A stretch of 17,727 nt of DNA, from positions 1-17,727 of the forward strand of contig JAMQCK010000686.1 of the NCBI GenBank assembly GCA_024196135.1, in the 5' to 3' direction. Source of the stretch: Pleurotus ostreatus/Saccharomyces cerevisiae fusant. Its lineage: Eukaryota; Opisthokonta. Positions within the stretch are counted from its first letter, which is position 1; each line of letters starts with the position of its first letter. Under the pieces are notes generated by a model. That model was given only the letters and a program-made list of their open reading frames with translations, was not told where the DNA came from and did no database searches. Below, piece by piece: positions 8,516-16,582 of the stretch. A program made the translations under genes and the position numbers.

Positions 8516-8578
8516 ATACCGTCAACCGCGCGAAAATGACCGCCAGCCGCGCGAAGAGTGCCGTCAACGGCACGCGGG
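8516..8578 (+). repeat. Degenerate 21-bp tandem repeat, three units
   Basis: The units are 8516-8536, 8537-8557 and 8558-8578. They share the pattern ACCG(T/C)CA(A/G)CCGCGCGAA; the third unit is the most diverged. The register is exactly 21 bp. Confidence 0.65.
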
Positions 8579-9538
8579 CAGTCGAGCTGCAATTAGACGC
8601 TGATAGCGCTGCGGCGGGGGAAACTTCGCGGCTTCGGTGCTGGGAATGACGCGCAGGTGGGTTCGTGGGTCGAGATTCGGTAATATGAAGTTCGCGCCGT
8701 CTAGAAATATCCCTTGGTATCGGGGCGAGTGCAGAGAATGGGTCATGAGTTGACTGGCATCTGGATTGACGCGGCCATGAGGGTTTCCCGACGAGGAAGA
8801 ATGGCATCAGGCGTGATGACTGACCGGGGTCGTGATGGCTGACCGGAGGACGGGATGACAGGGCAGAGAATATATTGAACGTGTATCGAAAACACGGTCG
8901 CCGGAGCGAATGTATAGGACTGCACGTCGAGGAGGGCTGCCGCGCATCAGCTTCTCCCGCAAACTGATAGCGGGCATGTTCATCACCGGGTCCACGTCCA
9001 TGAGGTCGCGGTCGAGAGCTGTGGGCGCGGGACGTAGGTGTAGGCGCTGTAAAAGTGCGCTCTCGGGCGAGGAGAGACAAGTTCAACTGTTGGCAACACC
9101 ACGCGCGGTGTTGATGATGTGATGGGCTGATCCGCGGGGGCTTTGCGGCAGCGCGCGCGCCCTCCCGCTCGATGATGGCACGCCCCCGCCTCCCCCTCGC
9201 TGCTCGTCGTCGTCGACGGCGGCGAGCGCGGGGCGATAAGGACGGAGGGCGAGGCACGCGGTGGCAACGGGCGGCGTTCTAGGCGCTTCCGTTCGGGGAT
9301 AGTGATCAGGGGCCGGCGGAGGTGCCGGGTAAAATTGCAGAGGCTGGTTCGCCAGCGCCGCCGTGCTCGGTGCTCCTTGTCGTTGTACTCGACATTGTGC
9401 CGAAGTCTTTGCTGTGGTCGACGACGCCGACGACGGTCAAGGGATCAAAGGGCTGTGATTGTGAACTAGGTTCGTGTTCACGCCGCGCGGACCAGCTCGC
9501 GACGCCCGGCTCGGTTTGTGCACGCGAGCAGGGGACGC

Positions 9539-9545
9539 TGATTGG
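9539..9545 (-). promoter_or_regulatory. CCAAT box (TGATTGG on the plus strand)
   Basis: TGATTGG is the reverse complement of CCAATCA, the preferred form for the HAP/NF-Y complex. It lies about 60 bp upstream of the TATA box of the GATA gene, a usual spacing. Confidence 0.5.
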
Positions 9546-9603
9546 CCGTCGCACAGGTCGCTCGTCTTGGCCGGACATGTATTCGTGGTGCGCCCTCGTC
9601 CGC

Positions 9604-9612
9604 TTATATAGG
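9604..9612 (+). promoter_or_regulatory. TATA box of the GATA-factor gene (TTATATAGG)
   Basis: This is a clear TATA element in otherwise GC-rich DNA. It would place transcription start at about 9635, leaving a leader of about 200 nt before ATG 9840. Confidence 0.55.
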
Positions 9613-9839
9613 CGGGCGCCCGCTGATTGCTCCTCTGCAGGAACGCCCAGGTCCGCTCCCCCAGCGCTGCCACCGACGGCGACGAGCAAAGAGGCAGCCA
9701 GTCGCCCGCCCCGCCTCCCGACGCTGCCAAGGACGCAGCAGCACCCGCCGAGACGGCGAGCACTGAAAAGCCTGCGCGTGGTGATCGCCCGGTGAGCCCG
9801 CGCGCGCCGCCCCCGCTGTTGGCATCAATTGACGCCACA

Positions 9840-11297
9840 ATGCAGATGCCCCACCGCGTCGACACGCGCCCCGAGCCCTACCCGACCAGCATGAGCGCCG
9901 TGTACGTCCTGGGCGTCGTCGACGGCGACTTTGGCTGACATGCCTCTTTTTTCAGATCACACCACCGAGCCGCGGCGCAGCCGTATCCGCCCCCTACCCG
10001 CCGCACGTCGCCGCCGCCGATAGCGACGATGCATCCCAGGCACTCGCCGACGCCCTCCGCGAGCTCCTCTGCCCCGACCCCGCCGCTCAATGGCCACGCG
10101 CACAACCACTCCCCGCGCCCATACCCGCCGCCGCCCCCGGCTCACTACCCGGACCGCTGGCCGCCGCAGCAGCCATACGAGCACGCCGCCCACTACCCGC
10201 CCGCCCCCGGCCTGCCCCCTCCCTCCGTCTACTCCCACCCGCCGCCACCGCCCCCTGGCGCCGGAGGTCCACCCCGCGGCTACGAGTACGCTAGCAACGC
10301 GTACGCCCCCGGCCCGCCGGGCCCGCCCATCGTGCACACGGACGACGCGTCGACGAAGCTCTCCGACCGCGTTCGCCGCCGCTGCTTCAACTGCTGTACG
10401 ACGGACACGAGCACGTGGCGCCGGAGCACGCTCTCCCCGGGGAAGGTGCTTTGCAACAAGTGCGGCCTTTTCGAGCGCACCCACTCGCGCCCGCGCCCCG
10501 AGCAGTTCCCACACAAGCGCGGACCGCTGGCGTCGGCGGCGGCGGGAGGGCGCTCACCACTGCCCCCTCACGCACAACATGGGCCACCGCCGCCGCATGC
10601 GCAGCCGTATCCGCCGCCACCACCCTCAGGGCCCCCGCCTGCCGGGTACAGTCTGCCCCCTATCCAGCATGGTGGACCTCCTCCAGGCCCACATGGCAGC
10701 CCGGGCGCGCTCCCACCCATACAAAGCCAACCGTACCAGTATGTGCACACGACGCACATCGCGCCTATCGACACGCCCGGCGACCGCGCGCGCTACGATG
10801 CCGTGCGTCAGTACGAGATCCAGCGCGGTGGACCCCCGCAGCACGACTCGCGCTACCCGCCGCCTCCTCCCCCTCAGGACGCTCCGCGGTACGGCACGCC
10901 CGCGGACGGTGCGCGTTACCCGCCACCTCCTCCTCCCGGCGCTGAGCCCCCGCGCTACGAGGACGGGCGCGTGTACAGCTACCCACCGCCGCCCGAGCCA
11001 GGACGGTACCCTCCTCAGGATCCCTACCAGAGGCCGCCCTCGGACGGTCCGCGCTATGCAGCCCCTCCCGACAACCGCCACCCGCCTCCAACCGACGGCG
11101 GGCGCTACCCTCCCCCGCCTGGCGACGCCCAGCGCTACCCGCCGGTGCCGAAGGACGACGGGCGCAGCCCGCGGCTGCCGTGGATCGGGGGCGACGAGAA
11201 GGAGCGCGAGAAGCAGGAGGTGAAGCGGGAGGGCGAAGAGCGGGAGCAGGAGCGCCGCGACAAAGAGGCCGCGAAGCAGGAGGCAGAGGAGAAGTAA
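9840..11297 (+). CDS. GATA-type zinc-finger transcription factor, Pro/Tyr-rich
   Basis: Exons 9840-9901 and 9956-11297 join in frame to give 467 residues. The start ATG 9840 lies in an ACAATG context and opens MQMPHRVDTRPEPYPTSMSA. Residues about 46-155 are Pro-rich. A single GATA finger has zinc ligands Cys164, Cys167, Cys187 and Cys190. The loop contains TSTWRRS and is followed by CNKCGLFERTH and a basic tail (RPRPEQFPHKRGP). The body after that is Pro/Gly/Tyr-rich, with about seven RYPPP-type units (DNA 10848-11160). The end, about residues 433-467, is a highly charged helix (EKEREKQEVKREG). Known of the family: GATA factors bind WGATAR in promoters and control nitrogen use, light response, iron uptake or development in fungi; which applies here cannot be told. 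Odd: the spacing between the Cys pairs is 19 residues, longer than the usual 17 or 18, and an extra Cys follows Cys167. It is the only non-F-box gene inside the F-box nest. Confidence 0.9.
9902..9955 (+). other. Intron of the GATA-factor gene (54 nt)
   Basis: The donor is GTACGT at 9902. The branch candidate GGCTGACA lies at about 9933-9940, followed by a strong pyrimidine tract and acceptor TTTTTTCAG, ending at 9955. Splicing joins the short first exon in frame with the long second exon. Confidence 0.88.
10848..11160 (+). repeat. RYPPP-type coding repeats in the GATA factor
   Basis: Irregular units built on Arg-Tyr-Pro-Pro-Pro (CGCTACCC and variants near 10851, 10914, 11003, 11103 and 11132) are separated by 10-20 variable residues. 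It is probably a disordered, length-variable region. Confidence 0.75.
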
Positions 11298-12172
11298 AGC
11301 AAGACTCTTGAGATGGGGTGAATCGAATGAAGTCTGCTGCCGCTAGATATCGTTGGACAATGGGCGTGGGGTGGTTCGTGGGGCGTTGTCGATGGGTGTG
11401 TGTTGTCGGTGGTGTGCACTCTGTACGCCCCTCGTAGTGTCTGACGACGGTGACCTCCCCCGCGCCCTTCTGTACGTATGCTCGCTATCGTCCTTCCTGT
11501 ACGCCCGCTCGAGCGCATTTGTGTATCCGCGTATTTATCTTCGTATGTCGCGCTGTGGCTTATTACCCTTATACGTCGCGCTTTCCGCTACTTCCTCTTC
11601 GTCGTATACCTGACCTGACTTGGCTACGGCTTGCTGATGATTGAGTTGAAGCTTGTATACCTGTGAGCTCGCGACCTCCAAATTGAAGACAGAATTCTTT
11701 CTGGCAGTATACATGATATGCGGTGTGTAGGATATCCCAGCTGCCTGCCCCACCGGCAGAATCCAGAGGTACGCCGATAACGAGGTCCCGCGGACGCCAG
11801 TGACGCCTGAGTCCCCGCCAGCCCACGATGAGTACGGACGCGGGCTTAGGAAGAGCTCCGGTTGCACGCAAGCTGTCAGTATGTGTGTCTTCGTAAGTAT
11901 AGTCTATGCATACTACTCTCCGCGAGCACGGAGCGCTCAGCATCACGGAAGTGCAGCTGGGTCAAGGAGGCGCTAAGGTTCCATGAAGTCTTCTACAAAT
12001 TGGATGAGGGGCATCGCTCAGGCGCCCACGGTATCTAAGCACCTCCCCGATGAGCTGCAGACCCCATGCTCGCGTTCGAGGTGCCCTTCTTAGTTCCTCC
12101 GTCTTCAAGTGCACCACCTCCCCCTCCTCCTCCTCCCGCCCGGATATGCTCCCGCTGATAGGCGCTCGCGGG

Positions 12173-12319
12173 GCGTCAGATGGCGAGGGGCGCCATCAAC
12201 GAGGGTGCCATCTGATTGCGACGCCGGAGCATCTGATGTTGCGAGGGTGGCATCTGATGTGGGCGCCATCTGATGTCCTGTGAACGCCATCTGATCCCCT
12301 GCGGGCGGTGCATCTGATC
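12173..12319 (+). repeat. Degenerate minisatellite with core G(C)CATCTGAT, six direct copies
   Basis: Core copies start at 12207, 12229, 12250, 12265, 12286 and 12310, with spacings of 22, 21, 15, 21 and 24 bp. An inverted core (TCAGATGG) lies at 12176-12183. A further isolated copy, GCATCTGATG, lies at 8405-8414 on the other side of the GATA gene. Confidence 0.75.
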
Positions 12320-12665
12320 CCTGCGCCCAGTGCTGCGGACGGGCAAGCTGATGACGAAGCTGAACGGTTCGTTTGGAAGTTTGGTGTGAGTCACCCGGGC
12401 TCGTCGGCGCTCGCACGGACCAAAACGGTTGGCGGGCGTCGAGGTTGTTGATGATTGCGGAGGTGATAGCCTCGGGCGTGATACTTTTCAAGGGCACTGA
12501 TAGCCTCTGCTGGGTCGTGGTCTGTGATGACGAGGTCTTGTTCATTGACTTGAACATCACGAACTTTCGTCTTGACTGCGAGTCGTATATTGAGCACAGA
12601 GAGATCCTGAGAGAGCCCGCAGAAGGCGTAGCGGCATATTCTCGCCAACCACGCGCATCCACAGC

Positions 12666-12697
12666 GCGCTGTCAGAGCGCTGTCAGCAATTATAAAG
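12666..12697. promoter_or_regulatory. Doublet of GCGCTGTCAG beside a TATA-like site
   Basis: Identical 10-mers lie at 12666-12675 and 12677-12686, 11 bp apart (one helical turn). They are followed directly by AATTATAAAG. This looks like a promoter core, but no gene can be assigned: the plus strand leads into antisense of the next F-box gene, and the minus strand into weak open frames. Confidence 0.3.
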
Positions 12698-12897
12698 AAA
12701 TCTGTATGTGATGAGCAAAGATAGGGGAGAGAGCACGCGCTGACGGTGCGAACATCGGGGGAGAAGTTATGATGATAACGGACCTTCAGCTTCGTCGTTA
12801 TGGCACGCGGCACAAACGGGGAAGAGACATCGGGAAGGCAGAAGATAGGCGTGGAGAAGGGAAGTGCTCGAAGTCGCCGCAGCGCTAAAAGGTCTAC

Positions 12898-14394
12898 TTA
12901 GTACTCGCTTTCGCTTTCGTCGCTCTCATTTTTCTCGATCCCGTCCAAGCTTTTTATCTCCACTTTCTCGAGCGCCGATACCTCACGCGATGCGCACACG
13001 CGCGGCACCCTCCTCGAGGCGATCATCTCCTGCAGCGTACTCTCCGCCCGTGGGGAGCGCCGATCCGGAGGTGGGAGCGAAGTCTCGAACGATGTAAGCC
13101 GGGGTAGGAGCGGCGGCTCGTCGTCCGCGCACGTCAGCCGCGCGAAGACGCTCTCGTGTGCCAGGCCGCTGAACGCGAAGCTGTGGATCGCCAGGTGGGT
13201 GAGCGCCTCCATCTGCGCCAAGCATCGGAGGAAGGACGCCGTTTGGTCAACGGACACGGCTAGTGTCAGGCTCTCGAGCCCCCGAGGGGCGGAGGGGCGC
13301 GAGAGGAAGGCTTCCAGGAGCGGGAAAGGATCACCATCGAAGCATTCAGAGACGGCGTGCAGACCGATGTGTCGTAACGCGGGCGCGGCGATGGCGACCA
13401 AGATTCGGTGAGCGGATTCACCGAAAGAGAGGGTACGCAGGGCGGGGAAATGTACAAGTCTCGTCAACGCTAGCGCATCATCGTTCAACATCACGGCGTC
13501 AGTGAGCGATAGGCGCAAGTGAAGTTCGACGAGAGTGTCGGCGCATGCGCCGAGCGACACGAGAAGCCTTGCTCGTGGGATTGTCGCATGGATCTCTAGC
13601 GACAGATCCGCCAGACCGGGGAGAGCGGGTAGCTGAAGCAGATCGAGTAGACGGTCGTCGTCATTGAAATACTGGACGTCCAAACTCCGCAGAGCCGGGG
13701 ACCCGGTCAGGAAATGCATCGGATGGGTCGTTATCTGGCCCCGCATTTCCATGAACACGTCGCGCAGGGCGGGGAGGCTGGTCCTGCGAAGGGCCTCGAA
13801 AAGCGAGAACCGTCCTTGGACGCTGATGGACTCGACCCGCGGCAGGTGAGGTGCCAACCCCTTCACGACGTCGAGGAAAGGAGCATCCCGCGTATCGTCC
13901 TGATGATGTATCTCGAGCGGCAGACCGCCAGCAAGCACTGCGCTCTCGGCAGCGTGCTTTGCGTAGTCCGTCCATTCGGGCGTCATGGCCTCCGAATGTA
14001 GTTGCGTAGGAATCCTTTGCCAAAGCGCAGGCGTACTTCGCGCGACTGCGCGCCAGGAGGCGCAGACGCACGACAGAACGCGGCGAACGATGAAGACTGC
14101 ATCGCCGGCCCAGATCTCCTCATCGACGAGCTCGAGGAATATATCCGAGAGCGTTTCGGTCGGGATGCGGCGAACAGGGGAGACGATAGACTTTTGGATA
14201 TCGCGCTGCTGAAGAACTTGCGCGCGCAGTTTTGAGAGTCGACGGATCTCGGCGTCCATCTTCGGCACTTCAAATTCCAGTTCGGTCGTGATCTCGTTGA
14301 TCGCCTGAGCCTCGACAGCGGAGGGTACGAAGCCACTGCGCTGCAGCTCCAGGTTCGCACAGCGGGTTGCACGTTCAAGGAGCGCATCGGCCAT
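12898..14394 (-). CDS. F-box-like protein, intact; closest relative of the pseudogene at 6072-7173
   Basis: A single exon encodes 498 residues from ATG 14394, in good context (ACGATGG). Residues 1-24 open MADALLERAT then LELQRSGFVPS. A coiled coil lies at about 32-66 (TELEFEV, DAEIRRLSKLRAQVL). The F-box runs from about 71 (SPVRRIPTETLSDIF) through LSCVCASWRAVARSTPALW. After that come LPLEIHHQD and a long irregular leucine-rich region. The C-terminal blocks are FARLTC, PPLLPRL and ASRRVPRVCASREVSALEKVEI, ending in an acidic Ser-rich tail (NESDESESEY). Role: presumed SCF substrate adaptor, target unknown. By eye, its DNA is about 90% identical to the plus-strand pseudogene across a 63-bp stretch of the FARLTC region, much closer than to the other copies. 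It converges on the GATA gene. Confidence 0.9.
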   Translation of the reverse strand: MADALLERATRCANLELQRSGFVPSAVEAQAINEITTELEFEVPKMDAEIRRLSKLRAQVLQQRDIQKSIVSPVRRIPTETLSDIFLELVDEEIWAGDAVFIVRRVLSCVCASWRAVARSTPALWQRIPTQLHSEAMTPEWTDYAKHAAESAVLAGGLPLEIHHQDDTRDAPFLDVVKGLAPHLPRVESISVQGRFSLFEALRRTSLPALRDVFMEMRGQITTHPMHFLTGSPALRSLDVQYFNDDDRLLDLLQLPALPGLADLSLEIHATIPRARLLVSLGACADTLVELHLRLSLTDAVMLNDDALALTRLVHFPALRTLSFGESAHRILVAIAAPALRHIGLHAVSECFDGDPFPLLEAFLSRPSAPRGLESLTLAVSVDQTASFLRCLAQMEALTHLAIHSFAFSGLAHESVFARLTCADDEPPLLPRLTSFETSLPPPDRRSPRAESTLQEMIASRRVPRVCASREVSALEKVEIKSLDGIEKNESDESESEY

Positions 14395-14746
14395 CGTGTC
14401 GCTCCTGGGAAGGCGTCACACAATGTCTGAGAGTAAGAGAGTCATGTGTCATACCTCCTTCAGTGAAATCTTTCAGTGATAGCTACAGCCGACTGAAGAG
14501 ATCGTGAGAGGCGGAGACAGACAATCGATATTGAAGACGGCAGTTTCCACGATCACATGATGAGCATGTTCGACTTTCATTGTTTAGGCGTCAAGATATG
14601 GGCTTTAGAGTTTGCACCCAAACGACACTCCGTAGCGTATCTCCCCCTTTCTATCCTTCATTCACCCCGTTAAATGGGGCCGACGATGAGCGTAGCCGAG
14701 GATCCGAGGTGCGCGTCCAAAAATATCGATAACGCCAACCAAATCC
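14395..14746. other. Intergenic: promoter of the intact minus-strand F-box gene and 3' flank of the next copy
   Basis: No gene is seen. It holds the shared E-box element (14551-14577) and a direct repeat TTCAGTGA (14459-14466 and 14472-14479). Confidence 0.65.
14551..14577 (-). promoter_or_regulatory. Shared F-box-family upstream element, copy 3 (E-box CATGTG)
   Basis: Read on the minus strand, the order is AAAGTCGAACAT, then GCTC, then ATCATGTGATC. It matches the elements at 2205 and 4289 in block order and in orientation relative to the gene, about 157 nt upstream of ATG 14394. Confidence 0.5.
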
Positions 14747-16225
14747 TCACCAAACCCGCACTATGGCAGACTCCAGCGCTGCGACCTCTCGAGAAGCACA
14801 GACACGAGGCGCCTTCCTCGATGCAATCATGTCCTTCAACGCCTCCTCCACCTCCGGATTCTCGCGCGGCGGAAGCAGAAACGAGACGTACAGCTTCATG
14901 AGCCTGGGCAGGAGCGGCCCAGCACCCGCCACGCACGTCAGTCGCGAGAAGACGCCCTGCGTCAACAGACCCTCGTACGCTGTGCCGCTCATGCTCAGCT
15001 GACGTATGCCGTCCAATCTCGCTAGGCACTCGACGAAGGAGTCGGTATTGTCGGTAGACGCGTTCGCTTCCAGCCGCGTGATTTTGTCAGGGGATGGGAG
15101 GCGAGAGACAAAGGAAGAAAGGGAAGAGAATGGGTCGCCGTCGTCGAACGCGCACACGGGAATGATGGCGACATGCTCCAGGACTGGAGCATAGATGTGG
15201 TCGAGTATTTCATGCGCGGCCGACGACAGGGCGATGCGGTGCAGTGCATTCATTTGCACGAGAGGAGTGGCAGATGATAGAGGCGTCCGAGTCCTCCGCC
15301 ATCGTAAATCCACTTCCGCGAGATTGTCCGCGCAGGCACGTAGCGCCTGCAGCAGCGCTGCGAGGGGAATAGTAGAATTAATCTCCAGAGTGAGTTTTGT
15401 CAACGCGGGCAGCACGGTAAAAGGGAGGATAGGAAGATCTGCGAAGAAATCGCCGTGATTAGGAAATTTGAAACATAGCTCCGAAAGCACGGCTGCGTTG
15501 CTCAAGAGTTTCAGCGGGCGCGTCGCCGGACGACCGTGCAGCTCCAGATGCGCCTTTTGCAGAGCGGGAAGATCGATTCCTTCATAGCTGTTCAGCAGAG
15601 AGAAGTCGGCTTCGATGCTGATGACTCGGACCCGGTATAGTCCAGGGCGTAGTGCCTCGAAAAGTTCGTTGAGAAGGCCGTCAATGGCAGGAAATTGGTG
15701 ATAAATCTCGAGCGGGAGCCCCCCGGAGCAAGTAGCGTGCTCCGAGGCGTGCTTCGCATAGTCGATCCAACTAGGCCGCAAAGATTCCGAGTGCAATTGA
15801 GAAGGAATCTTGTTCCAGAGGGCCGGCGTGCTCCGAGCGACTTCACGCCATGAGGTGCAGACGCAGGAGAGGATATGCCGCACGATAAACACGCTGTCAC
15901 TCGCGCGGATGTTGCCGGAGACGACATTGAGAAGGATCTCCGAGATCACCTCGGGTGGGAGGCGGTAAACTGGAGGATCGATAGAGTCGTGTATATTGCG
16001 CTGTTGGTGGTCCGGGAGGTGCAGCCCGTGCGGTCGCTCGCACTCGGCGTCACCGTCCGGGACCTCAGACTCGAGCTCGCTGGTCAGAGCTAGAGCCTGA
16101 CCGGCAGAGGCGTGATTGCTGCGCTCGCAGCTCGTGGCTGGCCGTACTCGTGGCGCGACAAGGAGCGTGACGATGAACAGGATTCTAAGCTGGACTCGCC
16201 ATACATGAGCGAGAAGCCTATCATG
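14747..16225 (-). CDS. F-box-like protein with a decayed N-terminus; start uncertain
   Basis: The minus-strand frame is open from an in-frame stop at 16229 down to TGA 14747-14749. ATG 16225 would give 492 residues, ATG 16207 486 and GTG 15949 400. Homology to the family covers the whole frame from about 16180. It includes LTSELESEVP, the F-box (VYRLPPEVISEILL through LSCVCTSWREVARSTPALW), LPLEIYHQF, FSRLTC, PLLPRL and ASRKAPRVCASREVAALE. At the position where the paralogs have ATG, this gene has CTG (16178-16180). The coiled-coil segment is the same length as in the paralogs but has helix-breaking changes (ERPHGLHLPDH). Two small compensating indels between about 16110 and 16165 put part of the N-terminus in another frame. 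The F-box and C-terminal half look intact. It may be an early pseudogene or a gene with a shifted start. Confidence 0.65.
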   Translation of the reverse strand, partial: HDRLLAHVWRVQLRILFIVTLLVAPRVRPATSCERSNHASAGQALALTSELESEVPDGDAECERPHGLHLPDHQQRNIHDSIDPPVYRLPPEVISEILLNVVSGNIRASDSVFIVRHILSCVCTSWREVARSTPALWNKIPSQLHSESLRPSWIDYAKHASEHATCSGGLPLEIYHQFPAIDGLLNELFEALRPGLYRVRVISIEADFSLLNSYEGIDLPALQKAHLELHGRPATRPLKLLSNAAVLSELCFKFPNHGDFFADLPILPFTVLPALTKLTLEINSTIPLAALLQALRACADNLAEVDLRWRRTRTPLSSATPLVQMNALHRIALSSAAHEILDHIYAPVLEHVAIIPVCAFDDGDPFSSLSSFVSRLPSPDKITRLEANASTDNTDSFVECLARLDGIRQLSMSGTAYEGLLTQGVFSRLTCVAGAGPLLPRLMKLYVSFLLPPRENPEVEEALKDMIASRKAPRVCASREVAALESAIVRVW

Positions 16226-16582
16226 AATCAGCTACTCACCTTCTCAATTCGAGTCGTAAGTAGCGGGTCGGATCGCGCACTATGTGGGAGGCGGAGACAA
16301 GCGGCGGCGGGCGTCATAAATCGCATGTGAGAGCGGCAACACCCGAACATGTTGCCACGTAATCATTGACTATGGCATGTCGACCAGCAAAGGTGGTAAG
16401 CCTCCGCTGATTGGTATATAGCGACGCACAAGGAGTATATGAATCAGAATATAGCAGAAAAATGACACCATGCGATGAAAACGGGTGCGCTCTTGATCCT
16501 CCTTACATGACTGCAATATAGCAATGAGGCGTGCTTCCGAAGAAGATGGTCATCCAACGCACCTCGAATACAAAGCATGTGA
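16226..16582. other. Intergenic between the last two F-box loci
   Basis: No gene is seen. On the minus strand it contains a possible 56-nt intron (16240 to 16185, GTGAGT to CTTAG) in the leader of the preceding locus, and a decayed copy of the shared upstream element at about 16355-16388. Confidence 0.5.
16355..16388 (-). promoter_or_regulatory. Decayed copy of the shared F-box-family upstream element
   Basis: The minus strand reads GGTCGACATGCCAT, then a diverged segment with TTACGTGG. It has lost one A from GAACAT and the E-box spacing is altered. It is about 190 nt from the ancestral start position of the locus at 14747-16225. The match is weak alone, but its position fits the other copies. 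Confidence 0.25.

Larger units (their letters stand above)
7174..9602. other. Gene-poor stretch with short repeats and palindromes
   Basis: No confident gene is visible in about 2.4 kb. Several open frames exist on the minus strand, the longest at 8454-9257 (267 codons). They are Arg/Pro/Ser-rich and motif-free, as expected by chance in GC-rich, pyrimidine-biased DNA. The stretch contains two perfect palindromes (7767-7782, 7819-7835), a repeated GTGATCCGCGA, a 21-bp tandem repeat (8516-8578) and several CTGATAG motifs. One short membrane-protein-like frame on the minus strand (7221-7400) is listed separately. Confidence 0.6.
11298..12897. other. Gene-poor stretch between the GATA gene and the convergent F-box gene
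   Basis: It begins with the T-rich 3' flank of the GATA gene. Open frames on the minus strand at 11535-11867, 12105-12662 and 12391-12813 have no recognisable domain. The second runs through the minisatellite in shifting register, which argues against coding. The stretch holds the GCATCTGAT cluster (12173-12319), two CTGATAG motifs and one GTGATAG, and an 11-bp doublet beside an AT-rich TATA-like site (12666-12697). Confidence 0.6.

Noticed and set aside
8454..9257. 267-codon open frame on the minus strand
   Set aside because: Long, but Arg/Pro/Ser-rich with no domain, no clear start context, and it runs through the 21-bp tandem repeat. Typical of chance frames in GC-rich DNA.
7174..9600. 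Search for transposon remnants in the gene-poor stretch
   Set aside because: No terminal repeats, target-site duplications, or reverse-transcriptase or transposase motifs were seen on either strand.
9957..10514. 185-codon minus-strand frame opposite the GATA gene
   Set aside because: Antisense of the Pro-rich region, dominated by Arg/Gly/Val. No support.
10090..11223. 377-codon open frame on the plus strand in another frame of the GATA gene
   Set aside because: Overlaps the GATA-factor frame. It is a Thr/Arg/Pro by-product of the repetitive Pro codons; the zinc finger lies in the other frame.
12173..12319. Repeats considered as a CRISPR array
   Set aside because: Cores are only about 10 bp, spacing is irregular, copies are degenerate, and the organism is a fungus.
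12105..12662. 185-codon minus-strand frame across the minisatellite
   Set aside because: The repeat spacings (22, 21, 15, 21, 24) do not keep one reading frame, so repeat units encode different peptides. No motif recognised.
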